A stretch of DNA of 64,000 nucleotides from Erythrobacter oryzae (GTDB lineage: Bacteria > Pseudomonadota > Alphaproteobacteria > Sphingomonadales > Sphingomonadaceae). Where the stretch lies: positions 434,001 to 498,000 of the forward strand of contig NZ_JASCXI010000001.1 in assembly GCF_030271515.1 (NCBI RefSeq), read 5' to 3'. Position numbers and translations under genes: made by a program. The first letter of the stretch is position 1; each line of letters opens with the position of its first letter. Shown here one piece after another: positions 17,458 through 29,719 of the stretch. The notes under the pieces were generated by a model. It had not been told where the DNA came from. It saw only the letters and a program-made list of their open reading frames with translations, and did no database searches.

Positions 17458-18468
17458 ATGAAACTCTCTGCCCTGCTCGCCCTGACCGCCGCGCCCTTCG
17501 CCCTGTTCGCGGCGAGCCCGGTGCTGGCCGACGACCACGCCGGTCACGCTGCCGGCGAAACCGCCGCTGCCAAGGGCCCGGCGCTGTGGAAGGTCGCCGA
17601 TGCCGACACCACCATCTACCTGTTCGGCACGGTCCACGTGTTGCCGCAGGGCCTCGACTGGTACGATGCCACCATCGCCAAGGCGCTCGACGGGTCGGAC
17701 ATCCTCGTCACCGAGATCCCGATGGACCCCGCGAGCGAGGCTGCGATGCAGCAGCTTGCCTTGCAGAAGGGCGCGCTGCCGGCCGGCACCACCCTGCGCT
17801 CGCTGCTGAACGACGAGCAGAAGACCCAGTACACCGCCGCCCTCACCCAGCTTGGCGGCAAGATCGAAGCCGCGCAGCTCGCCCAGGTCCCCGCCGAAGC
17901 CCGCGCCCAGTACGAGGACGCCAAGGCCAAGGGCCTCGTGCCGCCTCCGGGCGAGATGCTCGCGGGCCAGTTCGACGGGATGAAGCCGTGGATGGTGGGC
18001 CTCACCATGTCGATCCTGCCGCTCACCTTCGAGGGCTATGACCCCAACAGCGGTGTCGAGAAGGTGCTGCTCTCCAAGGTCCCTGGCAAGAAGACCGGCG
18101 CGCTGGAGACCGCCGAATTCCAGCTCGGCATCTTCGATGGCATGCCGCAGGAGGCGCAGATCGCCTTCCTGATGGAGGCCGCCAACAACCTCGACGAGAC
18201 CAAGCCGATGCTCGACCGCATGGTGGCCGAATGGTCGAAGGGCGATCCCGAGGCGCTGGCTGCGGTGATGAACGAGGGCATGAGCGATCCCAAGGTCGCC
18301 GACGCGCTGCTCTATGCCCGCAACCGCAACTGGGCCGAGTGGATCGACACCCGCCTCGACACCCCCGGCACCGTGTTCATCGCGGTTGGCGCGGGGCATC
18401 TTGCGGGCGCCAAGAGCGTGCAGGACTACCTTGCCCAGAAGGGCATCAAGGTGAGCCGCGTCAAGTAA
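17458..18468 (+). CDS. TraB/GumN family protein
   Basis: 336 aa with a signal peptide (cut after SPVLA near residue 23), hence periplasmic. The TraB/GumN fold is recognised by LWKVADADTTIYLFGTVHVLP near the start, with conserved His in GTVH, the Glu in VTEI, and the late GAGHLAG motif. Members resemble metal-dependent Tiki-type proteases; activity in this clade is unproven. The start is ATG 17458 with AAAAGGAATC upstream. The next gene is a diverged copy and overlaps by one base (TAATG). Confidence 0.85.
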   Translation: MKLSALLALTAAPFALFAASPVLADDHAGHAAGETAAAKGPALWKVADADTTIYLFGTVHVLPQGLDWYDATIAKALDGSDILVTEIPMDPASEAAMQQLALQKGALPAGTTLRSLLNDEQKTQYTAALTQLGGKIEAAQLAQVPAEARAQYEDAKAKGLVPPPGEMLAGQFDGMKPWMVGLTMSILPLTFEGYDPNSGVEKVLLSKVPGKKTGALETAEFQLGIFDGMPQEAQIAFLMEAANNLDETKPMLDRMVAEWSKGDPEALAAVMNEGMSDPKVADALLYARNRNWAEWIDTRLDTPGTVFIAVGAGHLAGAKSVQDYLAQKGIKVSRVK

Positions 18469-19385
18469 TGACGCAAGGCTTCGGGGCGATGGTCTTGCGG
18501 TGCGCCGCGGGGATCATCGCCCCCCTCCTCCTCCTTCTGGCTGCCGGGTGCAGCAATGCCCCCGGTGAGCCCGCAAGGGATGCGGCCCCGCCCGCCCCCC
18601 TGCTCTACGAAATCGCTTCGGCCGATGGGTCGGTGGAGGGCTGGATGGTCGGCACCATCCATGCCCTCCCCGCTTTTGCGCGCTGGCGCACGCCTGCCAT
18701 CGACACGGCCGCCAAGAGCGCCGACCTGCTGGTGGTCGAGATCGCAGCGCTCTATGACAGCACCGCCATCGCCCGCACCTTCGCCAGCCTTGCCAATTCC
18801 CCCGGCCTGCCGCCGCTCGACCAGCGCCTCCCCGCAGAGCTGCGCCCGCGCCTTGCCGCCCTCCTGCTGCGCGGCAATTTCGACGCGGAGGACTTTGCCG
18901 CGACCGAGACCTGGGCCGCCGCGCTGACGCTCGCGCGCGTCGATGCGGCGGGCGATCCGGCCAACGGGGTCGACCGCGCGCTGATAGCCGAGTTCAAGGA
19001 TCGCCGGGTGCGCGAGCTCGAGGGAGCGCCCGCACAGCTCGCCATCTTCGACCGCCTGCCCGAGGCGCAGCAGCGCGCCATGCTGGCCGCCGTGGTGAAG
19101 GATAGCGTGGCTGCCGCCAAGGACCCCGAACGCTTGCAGCGCGCCTGGCTTGCCGGCGATGCGAAAGCCATCGAGGCCGCGACCCGCGAGGGCGTGCTCG
19201 CCGATCCGGCGGTGCGCGAGGCGCTGCTGGTGGCGCGCAACCGCCGCTGGGCAGCCGCGCTCGGCCCGCTGTTGGCCGAGGCCCCCAAGCCGCTGATCGC
19301 GGTCGGCACCGCGCATCTGGTCGGGCCAGAGGGGCTCGCCGTCTTGCTGGAGGCGCAGGGCTACCGCGTGCGGCGTGTCTCCTAA
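18468..19385 (+). CDS. TraB/GumN family lipoprotein
   Basis: 305 aa. The leader ends in a lipobox (LLLAAGC, Cys near residue 25), so it is probably an outer- or inner-membrane lipoprotein. It carries the same signature pieces as the gene before it: GWMVGTIHALP, VVEI and VGTAHLVGPEGL. The two are tandem relatives, translated from overlapping codons, which suggests an old duplication with one soluble and one lipidated product. Confidence 0.85.
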   Translation: MTQGFGAMVLRCAAGIIAPLLLLLAAGCSNAPGEPARDAAPPAPLLYEIASADGSVEGWMVGTIHALPAFARWRTPAIDTAAKSADLLVVEIAALYDSTAIARTFASLANSPGLPPLDQRLPAELRPRLAALLLRGNFDAEDFAATETWAAALTLARVDAAGDPANGVDRALIAEFKDRRVRELEGAPAQLAIFDRLPEAQQRAMLAAVVKDSVAAAKDPERLQRAWLAGDAKAIEAATREGVLADPAVREALLVARNRRWAAALGPLLAEAPKPLIAVGTAHLVGPEGLAVLLEAQGYRVRRVS

Positions 19386-19505
19386 AGAGGTTGCCTTTCG
19401 GGGCATCTCTCTCTAAGGGCCCGCGCTTCGGCGCTTCCGGTCATCCCTGGAGGCGGTCGCGCCGTGTGACTGTATCAATCAAACACGCATTCGAAAGGCA
19501 TCCGT

Positions 19506-20117
19506 ATGAGCGAGACTCTTACCCTGCCGGCCGAAGCGCGCGAACGGGCTGGCAAGGGAGCCTCCCGAGCACTTCGCCGCGAAGGTCGGACCCCTGCTGT
19601 CATCTATGGCGGCAAGGAAGAACCCACCATGATCCACGTCGAGCAGAAGGAACTGGTGCGCCAGCTGGGCACCGGCCACTTCATGAACTCGATCGTCCTT
19701 ATCGAGATCGGTGGCAAGACCGTCCGCACGCTCCCCAAGGATGTCGCTTTCCACCCGGTGACCGACCGTCCGACCCATGTCGATTTCCTGCGCCTGACCG
19801 GTGACAGCAAGGTCGAGGTCTCGGTGCCGGTGGTGTTCGTCAACGAAGACGCCTCGCCCGGCCTCAAGAAGGGCGGCGTGCTCAACATCGTGCGTCACGA
19901 ACTCGACCTGCTGTGCCCCAACGCGGACATCCCGGAAGAGATCCAGATCGATGTCACCGGCCGCGAAATCGGCGATTCGATCCACATCAGCAGCGTGACC
20001 CTGCCCAAGGGCGTGACCAGCGTGATCACCGACCGCGACTTCACCATCGCGACCCTGATCGCCCCGTCGGGCCTCAAGAGCAGCGAAGGCGACACGACCC
20101 AGGCCGACGTGGCGTAA
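19506..20117 (+). CDS. rplY: 50S ribosomal protein L25 / general stress protein Ctc
   Basis: 203 aa, the long (Ctc/TL5) form: an N-terminal 5S-rRNA-binding L25 domain (residues 1-95, [18 protein letters not shown]) and a C-terminal beta domain ([20 protein letters not shown]). It binds 5S rRNA in the large subunit and stabilises ribosomes under stress. Start ATG with AAAGG seven bases upstream. A strong terminator follows, and pth comes next, an order conserved in many bacteria. Confidence 0.95.
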   Translation: MSETLTLPAEARERAGKGASRALRREGRTPAVIYGGKEEPTMIHVEQKELVRQLGTGHFMNSIVLIEIGGKTVRTLPKDVAFHPVTDRPTHVDFLRLTGDSKVEVSVPVVFVNEDASPGLKKGGVLNIVRHELDLLCPNADIPEEIQIDVTGREIGDSIHISSVTLPKGVTSVITDRDFTIATLIAPSGLKSSEGDTTQADVA

Positions 20118-20141
20118 GCCACGCGCCGGCAACGGAACGAC

Positions 20142-20185
20142 AACGCCGGGCTTCCTTCGCGGGAAGTCCGGCGTTTCGTTTTTTG
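20142..20185 (+). terminator. Rho-independent terminator after rplY
   Basis: Stem AACGCCGG-GCTTCC (from 20142) pairs with GGAAGT-CCGGCGTT (to 20175) around a TTCGCG loop; the run TCGTTTTTTG follows. It precedes pth by about 35 bp, so pth is either read through or has its own promoter. Confidence 0.85.
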
Positions 20186-20208
20186 CGAGAGGGCTTTAGG
20201 GGAACGTA

Positions 20209-20778
20209 ATGCAGATCTGGGTCGGCCTCGGAAATCCCGGACCGCGCTATGCGCTCCACCGGCACAATGTCGGCTTCATGGCCGTGGACGTGATCGCCGA
20301 CATGCATGACTTCGGCCCGGTGCAGAAGAAGTTTGCAGGCTGGGCGCAGGAGGGGCGGATCGGCTCGCAGAAGGTGCTGCTGCTGAAGCCCGCGACCTTC
20401 ATGAACGAGAGCGGCCGCGCGGTGGGCGAGGCGCTGCGCTTCTACAAGCTGGGCACCGATGCCCTCACCGTGTTCCACGACGAGCTCGACCTGGCCCCCT
20501 TCAAGGTCAAGGTGAAGCAGGGCGGCGGGCACGCGGGGCACAATGGCCTTCGCTCGATCGACCAGTATCTTGGGCCCGATTTCCGCCGCATCCGCCTCGG
20601 CATCGGGCATCCGGGGCACAAGGACCGGGTCAACGGCTACGTCCTCGGGAATTTCGCCAAGGCCGAGGAGGACGACCTCGCCGCCATGCTCGGCGCGATC
20701 GGCGCGGAGGCGGAGTGGCTCGCCAAGGGTGATGACGTGCGCTTCATGAACGACGTGGCGCTGAGGATGCAGGGCTGA
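20209..20778 (+). CDS. pth: peptidyl-tRNA hydrolase
   Basis: 189 aa. It releases peptides from peptidyl-tRNA that has dropped off the ribosome and is essential in most bacteria. Conserved elements: GLGNPGPRY at the N-terminus, catalytic His19 in RHNVGF, KPATFMNESG, the Asp of FHDELDL, and GGGHAGHNGLRS for tRNA binding. Start ATG 20209 with GGGGAAC upstream. Two short genes follow closely. Confidence 0.95.
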   Translation: MQIWVGLGNPGPRYALHRHNVGFMAVDVIADMHDFGPVQKKFAGWAQEGRIGSQKVLLLKPATFMNESGRAVGEALRFYKLGTDALTVFHDELDLAPFKVKVKQGGGHAGHNGLRSIDQYLGPDFRRIRLGIGHPGHKDRVNGYVLGNFAKAEEDDLAAMLGAIGAEAEWLAKGDDVRFMNDVALRMQG

Positions 20779-20781
20779 GGC

Positions 20782-21288
20782 GTGGGCCACGCCGCCACCA
20801 TCATCAGGATGCGCTGGTGGGGGCATCTGCTGCTGCTTGTCTGCCTGCCGGTCTTCACCGGGCTTGCAGCGGCGATGGGTTTCGCCGGCCTCGACCTTCT
20901 GAACGAGGCGGGCGGGTGGTGGAAGGGCCCCTTAATGCTCGCCAGCGCGGGTTTGATGCTGTTTGTCGTGATGCTGCTGCTCAACGGCCTCCTCACCTAC
21001 CGGCTCGAGGTCGATCCGTCGGGTCTGCGGTTGATCGGCAATTTCTGGACTATTTCCCTGCGCTGGTCGGAGATCACCGCGATCAGACGGCGTATCAACC
21101 TCAGGGGCATCGGCTACCACGTCCATATCGAGGTCGACGGCTCCAACCTTCCGCGCCGCCACTGGAGCGGACTGTGGTCGCTCGGCTACATGATCCCCAC
21201 CGCGATGGAAAAGGGCCCGCGCGAACTCGCCGCCTATCTCAAGCGCAAGCGCAGCGAGGCGCTGAAGCGCGAAGGGTCGCCGGCATGA
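20782..21288 (+). CDS. hypothetical membrane protein with C-terminal PH-like domain
   Basis: 168 aa. Two hydrophobic segments (about 13-35 and 50-72) are followed by a beta-rich soluble part (YRLEVDPSGLRLIGNFWTIS, then WSEITAIRR) that resembles bacterial PH-like (bPH) domains. Start GTG at 20782, four bases after pth; ATG at 20812 is an alternative. It overlaps the next gene by 4 bp. Function unknown. Confidence 0.65.
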   Translation: MGHAATIIRMRWWGHLLLLVCLPVFTGLAAAMGFAGLDLLNEAGGWWKGPLMLASAGLMLFVVMLLLNGLLTYRLEVDPSGLRLIGNFWTISLRWSEITAIRRRINLRGIGYHVHIEVDGSNLPRRHWSGLWSLGYMIPTAMEKGPRELAAYLKRKRSEALKREGSPA

Positions 21289-21797
21289 ACCGCGTCCTCA
21301 TCATCGGCCCCTGCGGTTCGGGCAAGAGCACCCTCGCCCGCGAACTCGCGCCGTGCATGGGCCTGCCGCTCGTCCACATGGACCAGCTCGGCTGGCAGGC
21401 GGGCTGGGTCGAGACCGGGAAGGCCGAACTCAACGCCCGCCTTGCCGAGGTCGTTGCGGGCGATCGCTGGTTGATCGAGGGCAATTACGGCAGCACCCTC
21501 GCCCCCCGCCTCGCGCGCGCCGACACGGTGATCTACCTCGATTTCCCGATCCGCCTATGCCTGTGGCGGCTGGCAAAGCGCATCATCACCCACCGCGGCC
21601 GCTCGCGCCCCGACATGCCCGAGGGCTGCCCCGAACGCTTCGATGCGGCCTTCTTCTGGTATGTGATGACGTGGAACGCGGGCCCCCGCCCCCGCACCGA
21701 GGCGAAGCTCGCGGGTTACACCGGCACGCTGGTGCGCCTGCGCAATCCCGCCGCTCTGGCCGCATGGCTGCGCGCGCAGGGCCTTGCCGCTCAGTAA
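21285..21797 (+). CDS. P-loop kinase-like ATPase (FlaR / adenylate kinase-like)
   Basis: 170 aa. Walker A is GPCGSGKST at residues 8-16. The layout (LPLVHMDQLGW after strand 2, a lid-like RPDMPEGCPERFD, LVRLRNP near the end) is that of the DNA topology modulation FlaR/adenylate-kinase-related group. The natural substrate is unknown. Translation is coupled to the gene upstream (ATGA). It converges on the serine hydrolase gene with a 7-bp overlap. Confidence 0.8.
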   Translation: MNRVLIIGPCGSGKSTLARELAPCMGLPLVHMDQLGWQAGWVETGKAELNARLAEVVAGDRWLIEGNYGSTLAPRLARADTVIYLDFPIRLCLWRLAKRIITHRGRSRPDMPEGCPERFDAAFFWYVMTWNAGPRPRTEAKLAGYTGTLVRLRNPAALAAWLRAQGLAAQ

Positions 21798-22951
21798 TCG
21801 GCCTCGGGATATTCCCAGCGCCACGGCATTCCGGTCCCTCCCAGCAGCGCGTCGATGAGCTTCGGAAAGCGCCGTTCGGCCCGCACGTCGTTGGAGAGCA
21901 CCACCACGCAGCGCTGCCCCATCTCGAGGCACACCATCATGTTCGCGGTCGAATCATTGTGGCCCCCCTTGAACCACCCCGGCCCCTGTGGCCCGTCAAA
22001 GGTGACCACGCCGAGCCCTGCGCGGATCGGAAAGCGTTCGGCCTCGGGAGCCTCGTCCTGGAGGCTCGGAAACTGCGAGCGGGTGGTGATCGCCATGCCG
22101 GGGTGCGCGAATTGGGCACGCATCGCGGGCGAAAGGCCGAAACCGCGCACCATCGCCGCCGCCAGCGCTGCCATCGCTTCAGGCGAGACGTCCATCGAGC
22201 CCGCCATCCGCACTCGGCTGCGCTCGTCATGCGGCTCGATTTCGCCGCTCTCGGTCCACCCGTCGGCAAGGTTGGCGGCGAATTCGGGTCGCCACATCAG
22301 GCCGAGGTCCTTGAGGCCCAACGGCGCGAACAGATCGGCGGCGACACCCTCGCCCACACGCGCTCCGCCATCGGCCTCGAAGGCGAATTGCAGCAGCATG
22401 ATCCCTTCGCCCGAATAGCCGTATCTGCTGCCCGGATCGAAGTGAAAGCGCAGCCTTCCGTCCGGCTCGAGGAACGAGAAATTGGCGAACCCGGTCGCGT
22501 GGTTCAGCACATGGCGAGGCGTGATCACGCGCCAGCGCTCGTCGCCCGCAAGGTCGCCCCAATTGCCGTAAGCGTCGAGATTGCCGTATTCCGGCAAGGG
22601 CTTGGCAAGCCGCGCAGCCAGCGGCGCGTCGAGATCGATCCGGCCCCGGTCGGCCTGCATCGCGGTCCAATACCCGAACACCGCCTTGGTGAGAGAGGCG
22701 CCGTACATGATGGTTTGCGGCGTCAGCGGCTCGCCATTGGCATTGCGAAGGCCGAATGCCTGCACCGAGCGCACTTCGCCACCGTCGATCATCGCGATGG
22801 CGAGGCCCTTGGCCCCTGTCGCCTCCATCGTCTCGCGGGCGAGCGCGGCGACGGTATCGGGGTCAGGCACGCGGGCCTCTTCCGCGCAGGCGGAACGGGC
22901 AGCGAGCGCGCCCAAGATTGCTCCTGCGACAATCCAGCGATGCCTGCCCAT
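21791..22951 (-). CDS. secreted serine hydrolase, beta-lactamase class C / PBP4*-like
   Basis: 386 aa with a signal peptide (cut near residue 23, after RSACA), so periplasmic. The serine-penicilloyl fold shows Ser86-x-x-Lys89 (SLTK), the Tyr element YSGEG in place of YxN, and the third box as GGHND rather than KTG, as in the esterase/peptidase branch. It most likely hydrolyses a peptide or ester; true beta-lactamase activity is doubtful. Minus strand, convergent with the kinase-like gene. Confidence 0.85.
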   Translation of the reverse strand: MGRHRWIVAGAILGALAARSACAEEARVPDPDTVAALARETMEATGAKGLAIAMIDGGEVRSVQAFGLRNANGEPLTPQTIMYGASLTKAVFGYWTAMQADRGRIDLDAPLAARLAKPLPEYGNLDAYGNWGDLAGDERWRVITPRHVLNHATGFANFSFLEPDGRLRFHFDPGSRYGYSGEGIMLLQFAFEADGGARVGEGVAADLFAPLGLKDLGLMWRPEFAANLADGWTESGEIEPHDERSRVRMAGSMDVSPEAMAALAAAMVRGFGLSPAMRAQFAHPGMAITTRSQFPSLQDEAPEAERFPIRAGLGVVTFDGPQGPGWFKGGHNDSTANMMVCLEMGQRCVVVLSNDVRAERRFPKLIDALLGGTGMPWRWEYPEADY

Positions 22952-23074
22952 TCCCGTCTCCCATCCCTGCCCAAGCTATCCCGACAGCCCATGCAAGTCC
23001 ATCGCGCGCCTCTAGCCATAGGCCCCCCTCCCCGCTAAGGGCGGCGCTTTCCAGCTAGCCAAGGCACTTTCATC

Positions 23075-24175
23075 ATGGGTTTCCGTTGCGGGATCGTCGG
23101 CCTGCCCAACGTGGGCAAGTCCACTCTGTTCAATGCGCTGACCGAGACGCAGGCGGCGCAGGCGGCGAACTATCCCTTCTGCACAATCGAGCCCAATGTC
23201 GGCCAGGTCGCCGTCCCGGATGAACGCCTGCAAAAGATCGCCGCCATCGCCAAGAGCGCCAAGATCATCGAAACCCAGCTCGGTTTCGTCGACATCGCCG
23301 GGCTCGTGAAGGGCGCGAGCAAGGGCGAGGGCCTCGGCAACCAGTTCCTCGGCAATATCCGCGAGGTTGACGCGATCGTCCACGTCCTCAGGTGCTTCGA
23401 GGATGACGACATCCAGCACGTCGCCAACAAGGTCGATCCCATCGCCGACGCCGAAGTGGTCGAGACCGAGCTGATGCTCTCCGACCTCGAAAGCCTCGAA
23501 AAGCGCGTGCCCGCCGCCGCCAAGCGCGGCGCGGCGGGCGACAAGGAGGCCAAGGCGATGGCGAGCGTGCTCGGCCAGGCATTGGAGCTCCTCAGGGAAG
23601 GCAAGCCCGCCCGCCTCACCGTCCCCAATGACGACGAGGAAGCGCGCCTGTTCAAGCAGGCCCAGCTGCTCACCGCAAAGCCGGTCCTGTATGTCTGCAA
23701 CGTCGCCGAAGAGGACGCCGCGACCGGCAATGCCCTCTCCGAGAAGGTCTTTGCCAAGGCCGCCGCGGAAGGGGCGCAGGCCGTGGTCGTCTCTGCCGCC
23801 ATCGAAGCCGAACTCGTCGCCATGCCCGAGGAAGACCGGGGCGAGTTCCTCGAAGCCCTCGGCCTTACCGAAAGCGGTCTCGCCCGGGTGATCCGCGCCG
23901 GATACAAGCTCCTCGGCCTCAAGACCTTCTTCACCGCCGGCCCCAAGGAAGCGCGCGCCTGGACCTTCCCCGACGGCGCCAAGGCACCCCAAGCTGCGGG
24001 CGAGATCCACTCGGACTTCGAACGCGGCTTCATCCGGGCTGAGACCATCGCCTACGAGGACTACGTCACGCTCGGCGGCGAGGCGGGCGCGAAGGAAGCG
24101 GGCAAGCTGCGGCAGGAAGGCAAGGAATATGTGGTGCAGGACGGCGACGTGCTGCTGTTCAAATTCAACGTGTGA
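23075..24175 (+). CDS. ychF: ribosome-associated ATPase YchF (Obg family)
   Basis: 366 aa. The nucleotide site is GLPNVGKST (residues 9-17); the G4 element reads NVAEED rather than NKxD, the known reason YchF prefers ATP to GTP. The C-terminal TGS domain (LKTFFTAGPKEARAWTF...GDVLLFKFNV) is intact. YchF binds ribosomes and influences translation and the oxidative stress response. Standalone here, although pth is only 2.3 kb upstream; in many genomes the two are adjacent. Confidence 0.95.
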   Translation: MGFRCGIVGLPNVGKSTLFNALTETQAAQAANYPFCTIEPNVGQVAVPDERLQKIAAIAKSAKIIETQLGFVDIAGLVKGASKGEGLGNQFLGNIREVDAIVHVLRCFEDDDIQHVANKVDPIADAEVVETELMLSDLESLEKRVPAAAKRGAAGDKEAKAMASVLGQALELLREGKPARLTVPNDDEEARLFKQAQLLTAKPVLYVCNVAEEDAATGNALSEKVFAKAAAEGAQAVVVSAAIEAELVAMPEEDRGEFLEALGLTESGLARVIRAGYKLLGLKTFFTAGPKEARAWTFPDGAKAPQAAGEIHSDFERGFIRAETIAYEDYVTLGGEAGAKEAGKLRQEGKEYVVQDGDVLLFKFNV

Positions 24176-24222
24176 GCACGCGGCGTCTCGCATTTGTCGC
24201 GAGGTGTGATTAGGGGCGCGCC

Positions 24223-25428
24223 ATGCGCACGCTCCTTGTCCTGATCGCCCTCCTGTTCCTCCCCGCCGGCCTCGCCGCCAAGGAGGCCCCCCGCCCCGTG
24301 ACCGTCCTCGTCGGCATCGACGGCTTCCGCGCCGATTATCTCGAACGCGGCCACACCCCGCGCCTCGCCGCGCTTGCCAAGGCGGGGGCGGCCGGCCCGA
24401 TGCGCCCGAGCTTTCCCACCAAGACATTCCCCAATCACTATGCGCTGGTCACCGGCTACCGGCCCGACCGCAACGGGATCGTCGGCAATTCGATGATCGA
24501 CCCGCGCCGCCCGGGGGTGATGTTCAGCCTCGGCAATGCCGCCCAAGCCCTCGACCCCTTCTGGTGGGACGAGGCCGAGCCGGTCTGGATCACCGCCGAA
24601 AAGGCGGGCCTGCGCGCGGCGACGATGTTCTGGCCGGGCAGCGAGGTCGCCATTCAAGGCCGCCGCCCGTCGGACTGGATGCGCTTCGACCAGAACGTCA
24701 CCAATGTGCAGCGCGTCAACACCCTCATCGACTGGCTGCGCCGCCCCGCCGCGATCCGCCCCGCCTTCGCCACGGTCTATTTCGACACTGTCGACACCGC
24801 CGGACACCGCTTCGGCCCCGACAGCGCCGAAGTGAACGCGGCGCTCGCCGAAGTCGATGCGCGTGTGGGCGAGATGGTCGACGGCGCGAAGGCCTTGGGC
24901 GTGCCGGTCAACTGGGTGATCGTCGCCGACCACGGCATGCGCGCGACCGACGAGGGCCGCGTGATCCAGCTCGACGATCTGATTGACCGGGCGAGCATCG
25001 TCGCGGTCGAGACCGGGCCCTATGCCGCGATCGAGCCTGCCCTCGGCACCGACAACCGCGTCGCCGAGGCGCTGCTGAGGCCCCACGACCACATGACCTG
25101 CGCGAAGAAGGAAGACCTCCCCGAGCGGCTCCACTACGGCCGCAACCCGCGCGTCGCGGCGATCATCTGCATTGCCGAACCGGGCTGGACGATCCTCTCG
25201 GGCCCGCCCGCCTACCCGGTGACCGGCGGCGCGCACGGCTACGACAATGCCGATCCCGAGATGCTTGCGCTGTTCATCGCGCACGGCCCCGCCTTCGCGA
25301 GGGGCGCGAGCCTGCCGGTGTTCGACAATGTCGCGGTCGCCGCCCTGCTGCGCGCGGTGCTGGGGCTGCCCGAGGACGCGAATGCCGACGGGAAGCTGGC
25401 GGACGTAAAGGCGGCGCTGCGGCGCTAG
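24223..25428 (+). CDS. nucleotide pyrophosphatase/phosphodiesterase-like (alkaline phosphatase superfamily)
   Basis: 401 aa with a signal peptide (cut near residue 19). The metal site runs VGIDGFRADYLE, the nucleophile Thr lies in PTKTFPNHYALVTG, and later ligands are in DTVDTAGH and ADHGM. This is the NPP-type phosphodiesterase pattern, a periplasmic two-zinc enzyme that hydrolyses nucleotide or phospholipid phosphodiesters; the substrate is unresolved. It follows ychF by 47 bp and overlaps the 3' end of the convergent DUF2167 gene by 4 bp. Confidence 0.88.
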   Translation: MRTLLVLIALLFLPAGLAAKEAPRPVTVLVGIDGFRADYLERGHTPRLAALAKAGAAGPMRPSFPTKTFPNHYALVTGYRPDRNGIVGNSMIDPRRPGVMFSLGNAAQALDPFWWDEAEPVWITAEKAGLRAATMFWPGSEVAIQGRRPSDWMRFDQNVTNVQRVNTLIDWLRRPAAIRPAFATVYFDTVDTAGHRFGPDSAEVNAALAEVDARVGEMVDGAKALGVPVNWVIVADHGMRATDEGRVIQLDDLIDRASIVAVETGPYAAIEPALGTDNRVAEALLRPHDHMTCAKKEDLPERLHYGRNPRVAAIICIAEPGWTILSGPPAYPVTGGAHGYDNADPEMLALFIAHGPAFARGASLPVFDNVAVAALLRAVLGLPEDANADGKLADVKAALRR

Positions 25429-26477
25429 CCCGCTGCGTTCTGCCCGCCGCCTTCGTCCTCCGACTTCGCAAGACTGAACCCGCCCTGCCCCGTATCGGCC
25501 TGCTCTTGCGCGCCAGCCTCGGGCCCGGTGTCCTCGTAAGCCTGGTCTTCGTAGGCCGGCTCTTCCTCCTTGCGGCCGAAGACGCGGCCCTTGAGGGCCT
25601 GCCACAGCCCGCCGAACAGCAGTGCCGCGCCGACGAGGATCGGCTTCAGGAACTTGAGGATGAACACCCCGATCGTGCCGAACAGGCCGAGCTTCTTGGC
25701 CACCGCCACGCCCGCGCCGGCCGCGATCAGCCCGCCGATGCCATATTCGGCCGCCTTGTCGGTCGCCGGGTCGAAATCGGCATAGCGCGCGCCGGTATCG
25801 AAGCTGGCGTGCTGCGCGAACTGCTTGGCCGCCCCGCGGATCTCGCCGAGCTTGTCCATGCTCGAGATGAAGTTGAGGCTCAGCACGCCGTAGCGCCCCA
25901 ATGTGCGCACGTCGTAGTTGAGGCCGTTGGTGTTGCTGTCGCTGAAGCGCAGGTTCTGCGCCCAGACCACCGAATGGGTCGCCTTGTCATAGGCCGGACG
26001 CTCGGCCCAGCCCACCAGCGTGATCGCCGGATAGCCCGCCTCGGTGCGCGCGGTGTTGGCCTCGTTGGTGCCCTCCTGCATCTGGGTGAGGAGGTCGTCA
26101 TAGTCAGTGGTGGCGGCGTCCTCGTCGGAGATGTAGCCCGTGTCCTCGAAGGTCACGACCGCGCCCCAGGAATCGCTCGCAGGCGTGCTGCCCTTGGGCA
26201 TCACCAGCCCGAGCACGCCCTCGGCCGCCTGCGGCGGATTGCCCCACAGGTCGACGAGGATCTTGGCGGCGTCCTCCTTGCCGTAGAAGATGTATTCCTC
26301 GCCCAGATCGAGGCTCGCGCGGGCTTCGGGCAGGCCGACCTTGCCGCTGACCGGCTTCAGGCTGTCGAGCAGCTTGACGATCTCGGGCGGCATGTCGCCC
26401 TTGTCCGGCGCTTGTGCCAGAGCGGGCACGACGACAAACGCGGCCAGCACCGCGAGCACAGCTGCAACGAAACGCAT
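25425..26477 (-). CDS. DUF2167 domain membrane protein
   Basis: 350 aa with a signal peptide (cut after PALAQA). The large N-terminal part (to about 255) is the periplasmic DUF2167 domain (VGWAERPAYDKATHSVVWAQNLRF; LGRYGVLSLNF). Two adjacent membrane segments follow (GIGGLIAAGAGVAVAKKLG; IGVFILKFLKPILVGAALLFGG), then an acidic cytoplasmic-type tail. The family is widespread in Proteobacteria but uncharacterised. Confidence 0.85.
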   Translation of the reverse strand: MRFVAAVLAVLAAFVVVPALAQAPDKGDMPPEIVKLLDSLKPVSGKVGLPEARASLDLGEEYIFYGKEDAAKILVDLWGNPPQAAEGVLGLVMPKGSTPASDSWGAVVTFEDTGYISDEDAATTDYDDLLTQMQEGTNEANTARTEAGYPAITLVGWAERPAYDKATHSVVWAQNLRFSDSNTNGLNYDVRTLGRYGVLSLNFISSMDKLGEIRGAAKQFAQHASFDTGARYADFDPATDKAAEYGIGGLIAAGAGVAVAKKLGLFGTIGVFILKFLKPILVGAALLFGGLWQALKGRVFGRKEEEPAYEDQAYEDTGPEAGAQEQADTGQGGFSLAKSEDEGGGQNAAG

Positions 26478-26563
26478 GATCGACCCCCTGATTGATCCCC
26501 GAGGAGCAGCTTAATCGGGGGAGCGCAATTGCCAAGCGGTTTCTGGGACTTCTGCCCGCGTGA

Positions 26564-29690
<3,127 letters not shown>

Positions 29691-29719
29691 CGCGCGCGGC
29701 CAGGAAAGGTCTCTAAGCC

